From NCBI RefSeq assembly GCF_030272615.1, contig NC_081412.1, positions 39,858,791 to 39,922,790 on the forward strand: a stretch of 64,000 nucleotides of DNA, written 5' to 3'. The notes under the pieces were generated by a model, which was not told the DNA's origin, did not search any database, and worked only from the letters and a program-made list of their open reading frames with translations. The stretch comes from Cryptomeria japonica. Its lineage: Eukaryota; Streptophyta; Pinopsida; Cupressales; Cupressaceae. This document shows positions 18,949-30,640 of the stretch, piece by piece; within the stretch, counting starts at the first letter, position 1; each line of letters starts with the position of its first letter. A program made the position numbers and the translations under genes.

Positions 18949-21900
18949 ATGGTACCCAAAAGGGACTTCACAGGGAAAGTTAATTACTAGGAAAGAGCAA
19001 TCTGTGATGATTTCCTGGAACAGTTGTTTATGTCCAAAAATGTAGGAACTAAGGTTAAGGAATTAGTACCCAAGGCTCCTCGCTTGAAAATATGAAAGGA
19101 TTGTATGACAAGGGTAATTGGTTGAGGGATCCACAGATAGGGTTGTCTAGTTTGGGTTTATTTAAGGATGGATTTGGCATGAGACATTCCCCAGCCCCAA
19201 TGAACAGTATCTGTGAGTTGGATGTAGGTAAGTTGGTGGTCCCTGGAGTATTCATGGATGTGGATCTCCTATCTCAGATTGCACACAACTATGACCCTAT
19301 TACCAAAAGTGTTAGGGATATAAATGGAAAAACCCTTATTGAAGTAAATGATGATGAGTTCAGAAATGTATTTGGGCTCAGTGAGGTGTCTAAATATTTT
19401 GAGCCCATTAATTTTAAATCATTTGCTCAGGTCTACAGTGCACAAAGGAATCACCTTAGAAATGGGCCTCTTAAAGAATTCTTTGTTAAAATAGGTGGAT
19501 TGACTGTTGTAGGACCTAATACCATGGAGCCTTTCTCTTTAAATTTGTTCACTCTTAGAAAAAGGATTATATTGGTCACTTAGCCAGATCTTTGGAGAGG
19601 ATGCTGAAGTGAACATGCTAACTCATTACATGTTAATGATTACTCAAATTTTAAATCCTTCTCTGGTAGTTACATTTGATTATGACCCCTACATTACTAA
19701 TGCAATCTATGAAGGCTTGATAGGGATAAAGAATGGTAAGGTGGATAGGCCTTTCGGATGGTACTCCCTTCTCATACATCTATTTTTATTTAAGGGTGGT
19801 GACTACTTTGCCAATGAGATGGATCTGGTGAAAGAAAATGATGGGGAGAAGATGCCAGTCCAGCTATGGAGTACAGTGCTGTCATGGGACAAAGAAGATG
19901 CTAGCTACTTAAAGTTTGATAAGTGCTTTGCATCCAAGATCAGAATTCTCTTATGTTCAGAGAATCCAATGGTCCCCAAAGCTCTTCTGGAGTTTCTTAG
20001 GCCAAAGGAGTTTGTAGAGGAAATCAAAATTGTCCACAATTGGGGTGACATGTTCTTGTACCTTGTTTCCATAGTCTTCAGAGTATATGGTTTCAGAGGC
20101 ACTCCATTTTTGCTACCATATCAGGTCCCACTAAAAGTAGGAATTGCAGAAGTCCTCAGGCAGATTGGAAGTGTGCAAGAGGTAGAGCTATCTAACAGAG
20201 GAAAAGGGACCATTTTCCCTACAGTAATAATAGCACATCAGTTTGTGATTACCAAAGGAGGATGGAAGTGCTTTGAGGAATTCTTTCAACCCTACCATTT
20301 ATCCACTGCAGTGTCAATATTTTTTGACCCCGAGGATTTCTTTAATAGTATGTTTAGGAAGAGGGCAACATGCAAAGGCAGACCTCACCAATTCTAGTTC
20401 CCTGAGGACCTCATCAGAAATGAATTTGATTTGGATGAGCAGAAGTTAAGGAAAGAGAAATGGGTGACCTATAAAAAGGCTTTAGATTTTGTGCATCAAT
20501 TTGACACCAGCTATGACCCTTTGTCTAGTTTTCACCCTTTTGAGGAAAAGACAAAATTCTTAATTCTTTGTTTTGAAGATGTAATGCAAATGTTGAAAGA
20601 AAAGAGGGAAGAAGTGATTAAAAATAACCCTGAGAAGGCAAGACTAGTTTTATCTAGGTCTACATATTCTAAAGCAATCCCTCTGGGTGATTATGTTTTA
20701 CATAAGAAATCCAAATACAGTGTGCTAGTGCCAACAACAGGGGAGCCTTCTACTTTAAGAGGGAAGAGGAAAATACAAGATGTCATTGACATTCAGGACT
20801 CCCTAAAGAAGCAAAGGGTGGGAAAGGAAGTGAAATATAATGAGCCCTTGTATTCCCCATCTCAATCCCCTATTCATATAGGAGATGAGCAGGTAGCAAC
20901 TGAACAATTATTGTAGTTAGGCAGTCTTGGGGAGATAGCCTATACCTATGATGAAGTAGAGGATGGAATGCCTCAAGAGCCAGAAGATACTGAGATGAAC
21001 ATTACCACCAATGAATTCAAAGGCCAAGAACTAGATCCTCCCATTAAACAGGCCAGTGAGGAATTCTTAGCTGATAGCAATTTTGTCACCTCAAGAGCTT
21101 TCATGCAGTTTGTGTGGAAGCAGAATATTGACAAGTTTAATGCCAGATGTGAGAAGAGGAAGGGTGAGTAGCCCCAGAAAGATGCAGCTGTGGTGGAGGA
21201 GGAAATAAAGCAAGAAATGGTCACTGAGTTTAAGACCATCACTCCTAAGAAAGGAAGGGAAATGGTAGCAAAGGCCGGTGTACTCATCCTCTTTGAATGG
21301 GATATTGTAGATGCCTTGGTTCTAGAGGCAGTCAAGAAAGAAACCAAGCCCATGGAAGGAGTAACCTTCAGCAAAGATGATGCTACCTTGGTCATGTGGT
21401 CTCTAAAAAGAGATGAAAATAAAAGGAAAAAGGAATCCCTAGAGTCTAGCTATCTTGGAGGCATGCTAGTGAAGAGGGTACAAAGCACTGGAGTGGTGGA
21501 GGCTGCTAGCACAGTCTTAGAGACTGCAAAATTCAGTGTTGCAGTAGTAGAGAAAGAAGAAAAGGAAAAGGCAGATCTCCAGGCCAAGCTAGAGACAGTT
21601 TTGAAAGCTTATAATGAGGCCAAAGGAGAGGTGATGACCCGAGACAACATTATTGCCAAGTTGAAAAGCCAATTGGCAAGACAGTACCATCAAGGTGAGT
21701 CTTCAACATTAATGATTGCTTCTTCTCCCACACAACCTCCATCCACTAGCCCTATCATTGAATTCCCACCTTCTCCAGCACCTTCTAGTTCCCAATTAGT
21801 TGAGATCACTCCTCAGGAATTGGAGAAGCTAAAACAAGCTCAAACCTTGTTTGCAAATAAATATGAAGAGAGAGTGAGGGCCACAATCTTGAGTTTTGCT

Positions 21901-22524
21901 GACATTGTAGGTTTATCACTGGTTTACAATAATATGAACAAATTTTTGGATATGTGAAATGAGCTAAATGGAGACAAGGTTGTTCTAATGCCTATTTTGG
22001 ACAAGTGGAAGCCTAGAGAGGAAGACTTAGAACTTATTTGTGTATCTTATGATGAGGCAGGGGCTGACCCCATTATCAAATCCACTTGTGACATGACAAA
22101 GGACCTGGAAAAGTTAGCAGAAGGAGTAGATAATACAGAAAGGAAGATCAAATTGTACAAGAAAGAGTACACTGAGCAGGTGTTTGAATTATTTCCTGGA
22201 GGTTTTGCCAGTCCAGCTCAATTGAAGGAAAAACTAGTATGGCTTAATGAATTAGAAGCCATCCTATCATTAAGAATAAAGGGAATCATTAGCACAAATG
22301 ATACCTCCCTATTTGTCAGAACAATTGAGGAGATAGAAAAGATTAAATCTCACTATGGTTTCCTAAATACAGAGGTCAATAAAATGAGAAACTCTTGGAA
22401 GAGATTAGCCAAGACAAAAGGGAAAGTTTTTAATCACTCATGGCCTACTGGTGACGTGTACCAAGAGTGGATGAGAAAATATGCTGTGGTGGATGCAGAG
22501 GTTCAAGAAGAAGCTGCAGAATGA
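18949..22524 (+). pseudogene. unrecognised ~1,190-codon ORF of insert X
   Basis: The ATG at 18949 (MVPKRDFTGKVNY) gives the longest consistent reading. The frame shifts near 19090 and back in an A-run near 19560, then one frame runs to the stop at 22522. Internal stops lie at about 18988, 20395, 20914, 21169 and 21955. The N-terminal 480 residues look globular (LSQIAHNYDP, FGWYSLLIHLFLFKGGDYF). They faintly recall the Gag-like or plant mobile proteins of transposons, but I cannot assign a family. Next come a basic segment (GKRKIQDVI), an E/K-rich coiled-coil stretch (about 21500-21690), a proline-serine linker (21720-21800) and a second helical segment. No retroelement enzyme motif or zinc knuckle is seen. 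Codon-like constraint over 3.5 kb argues for a once real protein. Confidence 0.7.
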
Positions 22525-23475
22525 CAACCGCGGGAAGAAGACCATTTGAAAATAGAAAATATTTGCTACTTCTTGTTCAAACAAGAAGTTTGTTGTAACA
22601 AACCTTTTGGAATGGGTCCGAAGCTTGTATGCATCCATACTATTATAAATGGATACCGGGACTAATGAAAAATGATCGCAAGAATTTGTAAAGAAACTCT
22701 GCAGAAATATATCTAGGATTTTCTAGTCTTACGAAGAATACTCTAAGTTTTGTAATACTTTTTCAAAATTAATATCAATATATAGACCATGAATTTTTGA
22801 GCCTATAATTTATGTTTTCTTCTGGTGTGCTTTCAATAATTTACTGGTTTCAATTTGGGTAATCTAGGGTTATTCATTTGAACATGGATTGTAATGCAGT
22901 CTTTAGTAGATGTGTTTCTTTGCTTTTATCTTTAGGAGGGAAACTAAATACGCAAGAAACATCTTTGTCAGTAGGTTACTTGTTGGAGGCTTTGAATTTG
23001 ATGAACACTATCTAGTCCAATAAGGATAAATTCTTATATATGTCAGATATATGTTGGGTTGATAGAAGCCGAGGTGATGGGATGTATGGGGATGTCTAAT
23101 TGTGAAATTATTGTTTAACTTAGGTGACTCTGTAGCCTGGATAAGGCAGTGATATCAGTTGTAGCTATCTTTCTACATTTCTTGTAGATCAATACTGAAT
23201 ATGAGCATAAGCTTTCTTTCTTTATTTCAGTTTGTTTTTAAAGGGATAAGATTCACTGGTTTCAGACTGGTTTACTATGGATCTATTTTAAAAGTGTGAA
23301 TTCATTTCATAGGAGGTATAACCGCCTGAACTTTGGATAAGTTCGAAGTGTAGAAGGTTCTTGAAACCTTGTCATATGTTGCTCTGAGGTTCCTTTTCCT
23401 TTATCTCTCTTTTTGCAGACAGAGTTATTATTTTCTTACAAGGGATAAAAGGGGAATCAGAATTTGAGAACAACA
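22525..23475 (+). other. 3' region of insert X
   Basis: This is noncoding, AT-rich DNA. TATAAAT at 22644-22650 would fit a promoter in a 3' LTR. The end is GATAAAAGGGGAATCAG followed by AATTTGAGAACAACA at the duplication. I could not match it to the left end of the insert. Confidence 0.45.
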
Positions 23476-23480
23476 GGTAG
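23476..23480 (+). repeat. target-site duplication of insert X, right copy
   Basis: GGTAG repeats the bases at 17239-17243. Confidence 0.8.
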
Positions 23481-24380
23481 TATAAAGAAATCAATCTGCA
23501 TTTAGAGCTTTTGTTTCTAACCCATCTGTGAGAAAAGGTAGAGATACTAGTCATGGTTATGAATCCAGATCCAACAGAGATGCTGATAATGAAGACAGTT
23601 TAGTGGATCTTGAAGCATTGTTGGCAAAGCAGTTACCTAGAGGCACTAGTAAATATAGAGGTAAATTACCTTTAAAATATTTTGCATGCCACAAGGTTGG
23701 TCATATAGCAGCTAATTTTCCTAATAGTGATAATGAACACAAGAGAGATAAATTCAAGAAGTATAAGGGTAAAGGCAAGATAGATTGTCTTATTTCTATT
23801 GATAATGGTATCACTGATGAAGAATCTGATGGTGATGCTAGTGAAGATATTGTGTTTGTAGCTATTAAGGAAGAGATATAAGACCATAAGGCATCAGTAT
23901 CCAGAATGGATAACTCTGATGATTGGATCATTGATGGTGGTTGTTCACATCACATGACCGGTGATCAGAGAAAATTTCTTTCCTTGAAGGAATTTGATGG
24001 CGGTGTTGTCAAGTTTGACAGTGACTCACCCTGGATGGTTAAAGGTAAAGGAGTTATTTATCTTAATGGGAAGAGCAGTGCAAATGATGTCTACTGGGTT
24101 GAAGGACTAAAGCACAATCTTCTGAGTGTGGCACAACTCAATGACAAAGGATACCCATTGGAGTTTAAAAATGGTATGTGCAAAATATTTGACAACAAAG
24201 GTGAATTGTTTGCAACCAGGAAACAAACTAAAGGTAATCTGTTTCATCTGAATTCAAAAGTTAGCAACTATTTTATTGAAAAAATAGATGATAGCTGGCT
24301 TTGGCATAAGACATTTTTTCATATAAACTTTGATAATATTGTTAAAGTGAGTAAGTCCAAGATAGTGAGAGCTTTGCCTT
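23481..24380 (+). pseudogene. copia A gag end, protease and integrase zinc region
   Basis: Gag resumes just after the duplication. It carries a degenerate zinc knuckle (CHKVGHIAANFP, where copia B has CFNCDKIGHMASNC). The protease site is DGGCSHHMTG at about 23935, where copia elements have DSGCS. VYWVEGLKHNLLSVAQL follows, then the integrase zinc region with HKTFFHINFDN. A one-base deletion just after the junction and stops at 23879 and 24380 break it. Frame 2 is kept through most of the segment. Confidence 0.88.
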
Positions 24381-25555
24381 AGTTAAACAAACTGGTTAAT
24401 TCTCTTTTCAAAGAATGTCAGTTAGGAAAGATGACTTCTTCAAATTTCAAAAGCAAATCCTTTTCAATAGAGAACTTGTTAGATTTAGTTCATACAAATC
24501 TTTATGGACCAATAAGATAAAAAAGCATTCAAGGTGATAGATATTTTATGATTCTCACTGATGATTGCTCAAGGATGATATGGGTCACATTCTTGAAAGA
24601 TAAGACTGAAGCTTTTGGTAAGTTCAAGGCATTTAGGGCCTTAGCTGAAAAAGAGAGTGGTAAGAAGATAAAATGTCCGAGGATAGATCAAGGCAGTGAA
24701 TTTACTTATGAGGAACTCACTAGGTATTGTGAAGAGAATGGTATCAAATGATAACTTTCTACACCAAGGACAGCACAATAGAATGGTATCACAAAGAGGA
24801 ACAACCGGTCAGTTGTTGAAGCTGCTAGGACAATGTTGATACAAGGAGATGTAGCGAAAACCTTTTGGAGAGTAGCTGCCAACACAACTATCTACACAAT
24901 GAACCGGGCTCTGGTAAAGAGAGGTAAGGAAAAAAATCCATATGAATATTGGTATGGAAGATCACCTGATGTTAGTAGAAAATGTTTTATTAAGAGAGGC
25001 CATTACATTAGAAAATTTGAGGCTAAGAGTGATGAAGGTATATTTCTTGGCTATTCCACCAAGAGTAAGACCTACAAATGTTTTAACAATCGGACACAAA
25101 GAATTATTGAGAGTGTTGATGTTCGAGTGGATGAATTTCTTGAAGTCTCAGAAGGAACCAACTCAGAGAAAAATGATGAAGATTCTTGCATTTTGTTTTT
25201 GGAACTAGAAACTGTGAAATCTGAAACTAGCAAAGCAAATTCTGATGCACTTGTCCAACCAGAACAAATAAATTCAGAAGAAGATAATGACAATGAAGAA
25301 GATGAACCTGAAGATAATGATCATGCTATTCCTAGATATATGAGACTGAATCACAATCCTGAGCAGATTATTGGAGATAAGGATGTTGGAGTACTAACCA
25401 GAAGAAGAATCAGAGAGAATTCTTGTATGATCTCCACCATTGAACCAAAAAATGTTAAGGAGGCATTTGGTGATGATCATTGGATTAAAGCTATGGAAGA
25501 GGAATTGGATCAAATTGAGAAGAACAACACTTGGACCCTACTACCCGGCTGGTAA
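24381..25555 (+). pseudogene. pol: copia A integrase core and linker
   Basis: The integrase core shows D in ILTDDCSRMIWVTFLKDK and D in IDQGSEFTYEEL. The usual copia block around the third acidic residue is corrupted near 24770-24830. The C-terminal part (24833-25555) has IFLGYSTKSKTYKCFN, an acidic linker and IRENSCMI, then WIKAMEEELDQIEKNNTW, which opens the reverse transcriptase. Stops at 24749 and around 24520 interrupt the frame. Confidence 0.88.
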
Positions 25556-26945
25556 ATAAGAACGTTATAGGTAATAAATCGGTATACAGGAACAAGTTGA
25601 ATGAAGATGGTGTTGTGGTTTGCAACAAGGAAAGATTAGTTTGAAAGGGTTATGCACAAGAAGAAGGAGAAGATTATGGCAAAATTTTTGCACCAATAGC
25701 AAGAATGGAAGGTGTTAGAACTTTACTTGCATTTGCAGCCCATAAGAAGTTCAAAATATATCAGATGGATGTTAAGTCTGCATTTTTGAATGGGATATTG
25801 GAAGAAGAGGTATACATAGAGCAGCCATATGGTTATGCTTTGACTGATGAGAAAGACATGGTATGCTGATTGCATAAGGATTTATATGGAATAAAGAAGG
25901 CACCTAGAGCATGGTATGAAAGGCTTCATACACATCTAATGAAGATAGGCTTTCTAAGAACCAACGATGATGGTAACACATATCTCAAGTCTGAAGGAGA
26001 TGAAATACTGGTGAGTGAAGTATTTGTTGATGATATTATATTTGGAGGTAGTGATGTCGTGAGCAACAGTTTTGTAGATGAAATGAAAAATAAGTTGAAA
26101 TGTCTTTAGTAGGGGAAATACAATTTTTCATAGGCTTGCAGATACATCAAATGAAGAATGGTATTTTTATTACATAGTCTAAGTATGTGAAAGAGGTTTT
26201 GAAGACATCTGGCATGAGTGACTATAAACCAGTTGGGATACCAATGGTTACAGGTTGTAATTTGTCCAAGGAAGATGAATCTAAGTCTATTGATGAGAAG
26301 GAATATAGGTCAATGATTGACAAATTGCACTATGTTGTTCACAATAGACCAGATATAGCCCATGCGGTTGGTATAGTTGCTAGATTCCAGAAGAATCTAA
26401 AGGAAACACACCTGATAACAACCAAGAGAATCTTTAGATACTTGAAAGGTACTGTTGACTATGGATTATGGTATCCATATGGAGGAAAATTTGATTTGAA
26501 GGCATAAACAGATGCTGATTGGGTAGGAAATGTTGATGACTAGAAAAGTAAAACCGATGGAGAATTTTTTCTTGGAGGAAGGCTTGTTTCATGGAGTAGA
26601 AAAAAGCAGAGTTGTACTTCACAATCTACTATTGAAGCTGAGTATATTGCAACTTATATGAATTTCACATAGGCTATTTGGATGAGGCACATTTTGGAAG
26701 GTTTTAAGATAAAGATTTCAGAACCTATAAATTTTTTATGTGATAATACAAGTGCCATAAATATTTCCAAGAATCCTATTTTATAGGCACAAACTAAGCA
26801 TATTGAATTAAAGTATCATTTCTTGAGGGAAAAAGTTTAGAGTAAAGATGCTATCTTAGAGCATGTTTCTACCAAGGAGAAGCTTGCAGATATTTTTACC
26901 AAACCTCTACCTAAGACTACTTTTGAGTATCTTAGAAGTCAGTGA
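25556..26945 (+). pseudogene. pol: copia A reverse transcriptase and RNase H
   Basis: Reverse transcriptase motifs are present: [37 protein letters not shown], and the active site FVDDIIFGG at about 26025. RNase H is readable from DADWVGNVDD, with SWSRKKQSCTSQST and KHIELKYHFLREK, and ends at LADIFTKPLPKTTFEYLRSQ near 26943. Frameshifts lie between 25555 and 25860 and near 26110-26190. Several in-frame stops occur in the RNase H part. The order protease, integrase, reverse transcriptase, RNase H is the copia order. Confidence 0.9.
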
Positions 26946-27307
26946 GAGGTTGTCCCTCTTCATGAGGTTAGTTGAGCATGATGCTGATTGCATTAGTCCC
27001 TAAATCACTTACAGAATTTTACAAGGATTGATGTAGAAGTGGATGTATTCCATAGGGGGAGCATCAAGTTCTAGTATGTTTTTGATGCATAATGAAAATT
27101 TGACATTATATATTTTACTTTGAATTTGGCATTGTTGTCAAAGGGAGAGAAGAATTATGTGTTTATGGGAAGGAAAACCAGTGATAGGATGAAGACATAT
27201 AAAGCATGTGAATACTTGGTAATATAAACCATGATTCCTATTCACAATCACATCAAGAAAGCAATGGTGTTGATATTTGTATTGCCATCAATGCCAAAGG
27301 GGGAGAT
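26946..27307 (+). other. copia A 3' untranslated region with two polypurine-like tracts
   Basis: TTGTCAAAGGGAGAGAAG near 27135 and CCAAAGGGGGAGAT near 27293-27306 are both purine tracts. The second one abuts the LTR start and should prime plus-strand synthesis. Copia B has the same pair at similar spacing. Confidence 0.75.
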
Positions 27308-27560
27308 TGTTGGCATTTGCATGAAGATTGCATTAATGATATGTTATGTTGTCATTGATGTCAATTGAATCGGTAATGATATTGATAATATTGTTATTGT
27401 TATTGATATTGTCTTGTAACTGGTAGGAAGAACTTTGTGAAGGATAATACGGTGTTGAGAATCCATTGCGTGAGACTCAGTGACCGTATTTTGATTAGCT
27501 ATTGGGTGTGTACCTAAGTCAGCAAACAAAGGTTTTCATTCTCAGCCAACTTCCTTAGGG
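27308..27560 (+). repeat. 3' LTR of copia A, truncated
   Basis: It starts TGTTGGCATTTGCATG immediately after the polypurine tract. The typical copia U5 end (CACCCCCC run followed by AACA) is not found before Tat-2 sequence takes over, so the LTR is cut. The right edge is uncertain by about 100-150 bp. Confidence 0.65.
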
Positions 27561-27717
27561 TTTGGCTTGATTGAGAGTCATGTATCACATCATGTGTTTG
27601 CTACGTATTCATCCCTAAATTACAAAATCAGACACTTAAAATTGAAAAACCAAAGTAAAACATCAAAATTCAGTGATCAAAACTCAAACAAGCAAGCACT
27701 TTTTATAACTGCTCAAA

Positions 27718-27870
27718 TACCCGTCGTACGAGTCAAGAGTCTCTGTCGTATTGCTTGATCTTCTGTCATACAAGTCAAGGTTCTATGTCGTATGAAAAAC
27801 TACTTTTCACATGAAGTCACTAGTCTGGCGTTCTGTCTTGTATCTCTTGTCATCCATGTTGCATAATCTA
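27718..27870 (+). repeat. TCTGTCGTAT-type minisatellite in the Tat-2 leader
   Basis: Words such as CCGTCGTACGAGTC, TCTGTCGTATTGC, TCTGTCATACAAGTC and CTATGTCGTATGA recur every 20-25 bp. The position upstream of gag-pol and the style match the leader minisatellites of Tat-1 and Tat-C, but the word is different. Confidence 0.6.
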
Positions 27871-28324
27871 TCATATGAAACTTTGCATTTGTTAGTCAAG
27901 AACTGTATCTTCCATTCCTGTTTCAGATTTATCATTTCTGCCTGATCAATTTGCAGTAAGAATAAACACCTATTATCTATCAATCTGTGCTTAAATTGTC
28001 TACTTGGTTTGCTTGGTCAAGTTATCACTCATCAAAATCAGACTCTAGAACATAAACACCTTAATATTTTCAAAGTGCTTACCCCCAACAAGTTCAAGAT
28101 CTAAACATCTCAAAGTGCATTATCACCCTCTTTGATAAACTAATCACTCAAACATAGTTTCTCATCAGGATCAATCATCCTTTATCACAAAATTGAAACG
28201 TTTGGTTAGGATAACCTTGTCCCACATCGTAGGATAGATCATTCCTCCTAGACTTGGTTCTTATCAAATCACCATCATTGCACTCCTAAACCGAAGATCA
28301 GAAAACTTGCAAAACTTTTAACAC

Positions 28325-29415
28325 TTGAACCATATTTTAGTGTCATATCACTCTATTTCCTTGAAATTGACTATTGATCACTTATCAAAACAACATTTAG
28401 ACAATCAAACCCCTAAAATGGAAACAAAAACATTTGAAATAGTCGAAGATCATATTAACATGACATACCAAAGCAAAACACAAGAGGAAAACAAAACAAG
28501 CCAACATATCAGAGCAATCAAACAAGTTCAAAATCAAAATCCAACTATGTTAAAACCTCACAAGGATTTAAATACATCTCAAAAGAAAAGTGACTCTTTT
28601 ATGCACCTCTCAAAGAGATCCCTAAAGAATTTGGCTAAAGAAGATCAAAATCGTGCACTTATATCTAACAATGATCCATCCATCCATAAGCAAATTGACG
28701 CTCCAAAGGCATCTATTCCTACACCTCTTGAAAGCTTGCAAGAATCTTCCATAGCATCCTTGCCAAATAATGCATCCAAAGATAAAGTTTCCCAAGGGAT
28801 ATCCATGATTTCCATCAAAACTATTTCAGAAGATCCTATTCAAAGCTCATCTCCTTCATATCCAAGTATTGATTCCTTGCAAAATCCCCATAGCACTTCC
28901 TTGCAAATTGAAGTCCTCATTCATAGAATGCTTGTTAAACATGTTCTAATAGATGGTGAAGCTGGCCTAAATATTTTCTCTATGAATCTTGTCCATGCTC
29001 TAGGCTATTCAGAAGATGCAGTTGATCCTAGGAAAAAGATCAAAATCAAAGCACATACTGAAGAACAGAATTCATCTAAAGGAATGGTGATATTACCCAT
29101 CACAGTGGGACCTTTGCAAAAGGACATAGCATGCCAAGTTCTAGACTTGGACCTACCATACAATATACTCTTGGGAATACCATGGATTTAGGATATACAA
29201 GCTACTACATCAACATATCATCAATGTGTCAAATTTCCCTACGAGGGACGAGAAATCACAATATCAGCAGAATCAAATCCATTGCAGTGTTGTAATAATA
29301 TGAAATCAACTCAACAGATCATAATTTCACATAACAGAGAGGCAACACCTTCAAGCACACAATCCAAGGAACAATCATTTGCATCAATTTTGTCAAACAT
29401 GGAAGAAGAAATGTA
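28325..29415 (+). pseudogene. pol: Tat-2 protease region
   Basis: The ORF opens with about 190 residues of K-, S- and Q-rich sequence of unclear origin, then the Tat protease: VKHVLIDGEAGLNIFSM, VILPITVGPLQKDIACQVLD and NILLGIPWI, closely parallel to Tat-1. The active-site triplet is D-G-E. A TAG follows at 29189-29191 and the same frame goes on to about 29415 with TYHQCVKFPYEGREI. The G-patch-like block of Tat-1 is not seen. No gag core lies upstream. Confidence 0.85.
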
Positions 29416-29523
29416 GCTGAAGGATCAAGGGAACAGAGAATATTTGATATCATGGAAAAAAAACAAGAGAAAATTTAAATTGAGAGGGATGAAGAAGAAG
29501 ATATAGTAGTCGATATAGTTCAC

Positions 29524-30290
29524 ATGTATACAGAACAAACGTTCGGAACTAGCCTACTTGAATTAGAATCACATGTGACTGACATGGACTTAATCAAGGA
29601 TGATCAAGATTTTCTTATACGAGGTCATTCTGATGAGAGTACCGTTCTAGACATCGACATACATACTAAAAGCTATGTCATCTCTATCATGACCCATAAT
29701 ATTTTTGAAACTATTCAACTTGAAGATTCTTTATCCTTAAGCTATCCTGAACCTATGGACTGGGAAAATGAAGGACATACTGATATTGATACCTTACCTA
29801 ATGACCATGCCATATCCTTACATCTTGATGAAATTAAACCCGCAACAACTTTCACTAGGGATTCTGCTAACGTATCTTCAGGTCAAGTGGGTGTCAAATC
29901 TCCTAGTCGAAAAAGTGAAAATCAATAAAACAATATCAGGTCTAATGCTGAAAACCATTTATTAGCAACCTTAGATTGGGAAAGAGTAAAAACAAAGGAT
30001 GCATCTAATGGTGAAAACCTCCTCGAGGCGCTGGAAGATGGGAGATTTGATACCTTACCTAAATTTTATCGAGAGGAGTTATCTATCCTGATGGAACCAA
30101 CAAAGGAAACTATCATTGATACAACTAATCTACATCCAGCAACTTCTCTATCAGAATCAACAAGACAAAAATACTTGAAACCATTCAAAAGATGGCAAGT
30201 CAATTTTACCTGTTCATATACAAACGTTCCAAGGTTTGATCCATATCTTACAATACATCACCCAAATATCAATCCATGAGCAGACATCAA
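29524..30290 (+). pseudogene. pol: Tat-2 linker before the missing reverse transcriptase
   Basis: The frame changes between 29415 and 29524. This linker includes MDWENEGHTDIDTLP and later SESTRQKYLKPFKRWQVNF, RFDPYLTIHH. The Tat-1 counterpart (SESERSKFISFFKE, then PDLVMHH) lies directly before the polymerase core. Here the text stops matching at about 30275, so this is the left side of the deletion. A TGA follows at 30277. Confidence 0.82.
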
Positions 30291-30640
30291 TAAGGGAACA
30301 TAACATGGAACCATCTACAGTATCAAAATGGCTATAGAATAGAATATTAAACATCTTCAAGTCTTTGGAGACTCTCAGCTTGTCATTAATCAAATCAATG
30401 ATGACTATCAAACAAAAGATGACAAACTCATGCCTTACAAAAAGATGGTGGATGATATCAAGAAGTACTTTGTAGAAATAACTTTTGAGCAGATCCCCAA
30501 AAATGACAACAAAGCAGTAGACACCATGGCTACACTTGTTTCTCTATTGCAGACACAGGAAAATCAATAGTGTTATGAATTCCTGGTTGAAGAGTTATTT
30601 CATCCCGCCTTTAATTATCCTGATTCCCAAACCATTTGTC
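30291..30640 (+). pseudogene. pol: Tat-2 second RNase H remnant
   Basis: Sequence resumes in the archaeal-type RNase H: LQVFGDSQLVINQINDDYQT, then LMPYKKMVDDIKKYF, the same as Tat-1 VFGDSQLVIHQ and LMPYKQMVDGLKQNF. The first catalytic D and the E of the second RNase H, the whole first RNase H and the whole reverse transcriptase are absent, a loss of roughly 1.3 kb compared with Tat-1. Confidence 0.82.

Larger units (their letters stand above)
17244..23475 (+). mobile_element. insert X: 6.2-kb element with an unrecognised large ORF
   Basis: The block starts TGTTATCACTG and ends GAGAACAACA, flanked by GGTAG on both sides, which is the form of an LTR-retrotransposon insertion. By eye I cannot find a matching pair of LTRs, nor gag, protease, reverse transcriptase or integrase. 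In order it holds 300 bp of unique DNA, a ~127-bp tandem array, 300 bp of leader, one decayed ~1,190-codon ORF and 950 bp of 3' DNA with a TATA-like TATAAAT at 22644. It could be a large non-autonomous LTR element whose two ends diverged or recombined. Confidence 0.65.
17097..27560 (+). mobile_element. copia element A, interrupted and truncated
   Basis: The parts of A are a gag remnant (17097-17243), gag-pol (23476-26945), a polypurine tract and the beginning of a 3' LTR (27308 to roughly 27560). Its 5' end is beyond element G. Insert X splits gag and left a 5-bp duplication, GGTAG. The 3' LTR loses its identity near 27.5 kb where Tat-2 sequence starts, so that edge is approximate. Confidence 0.8.
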
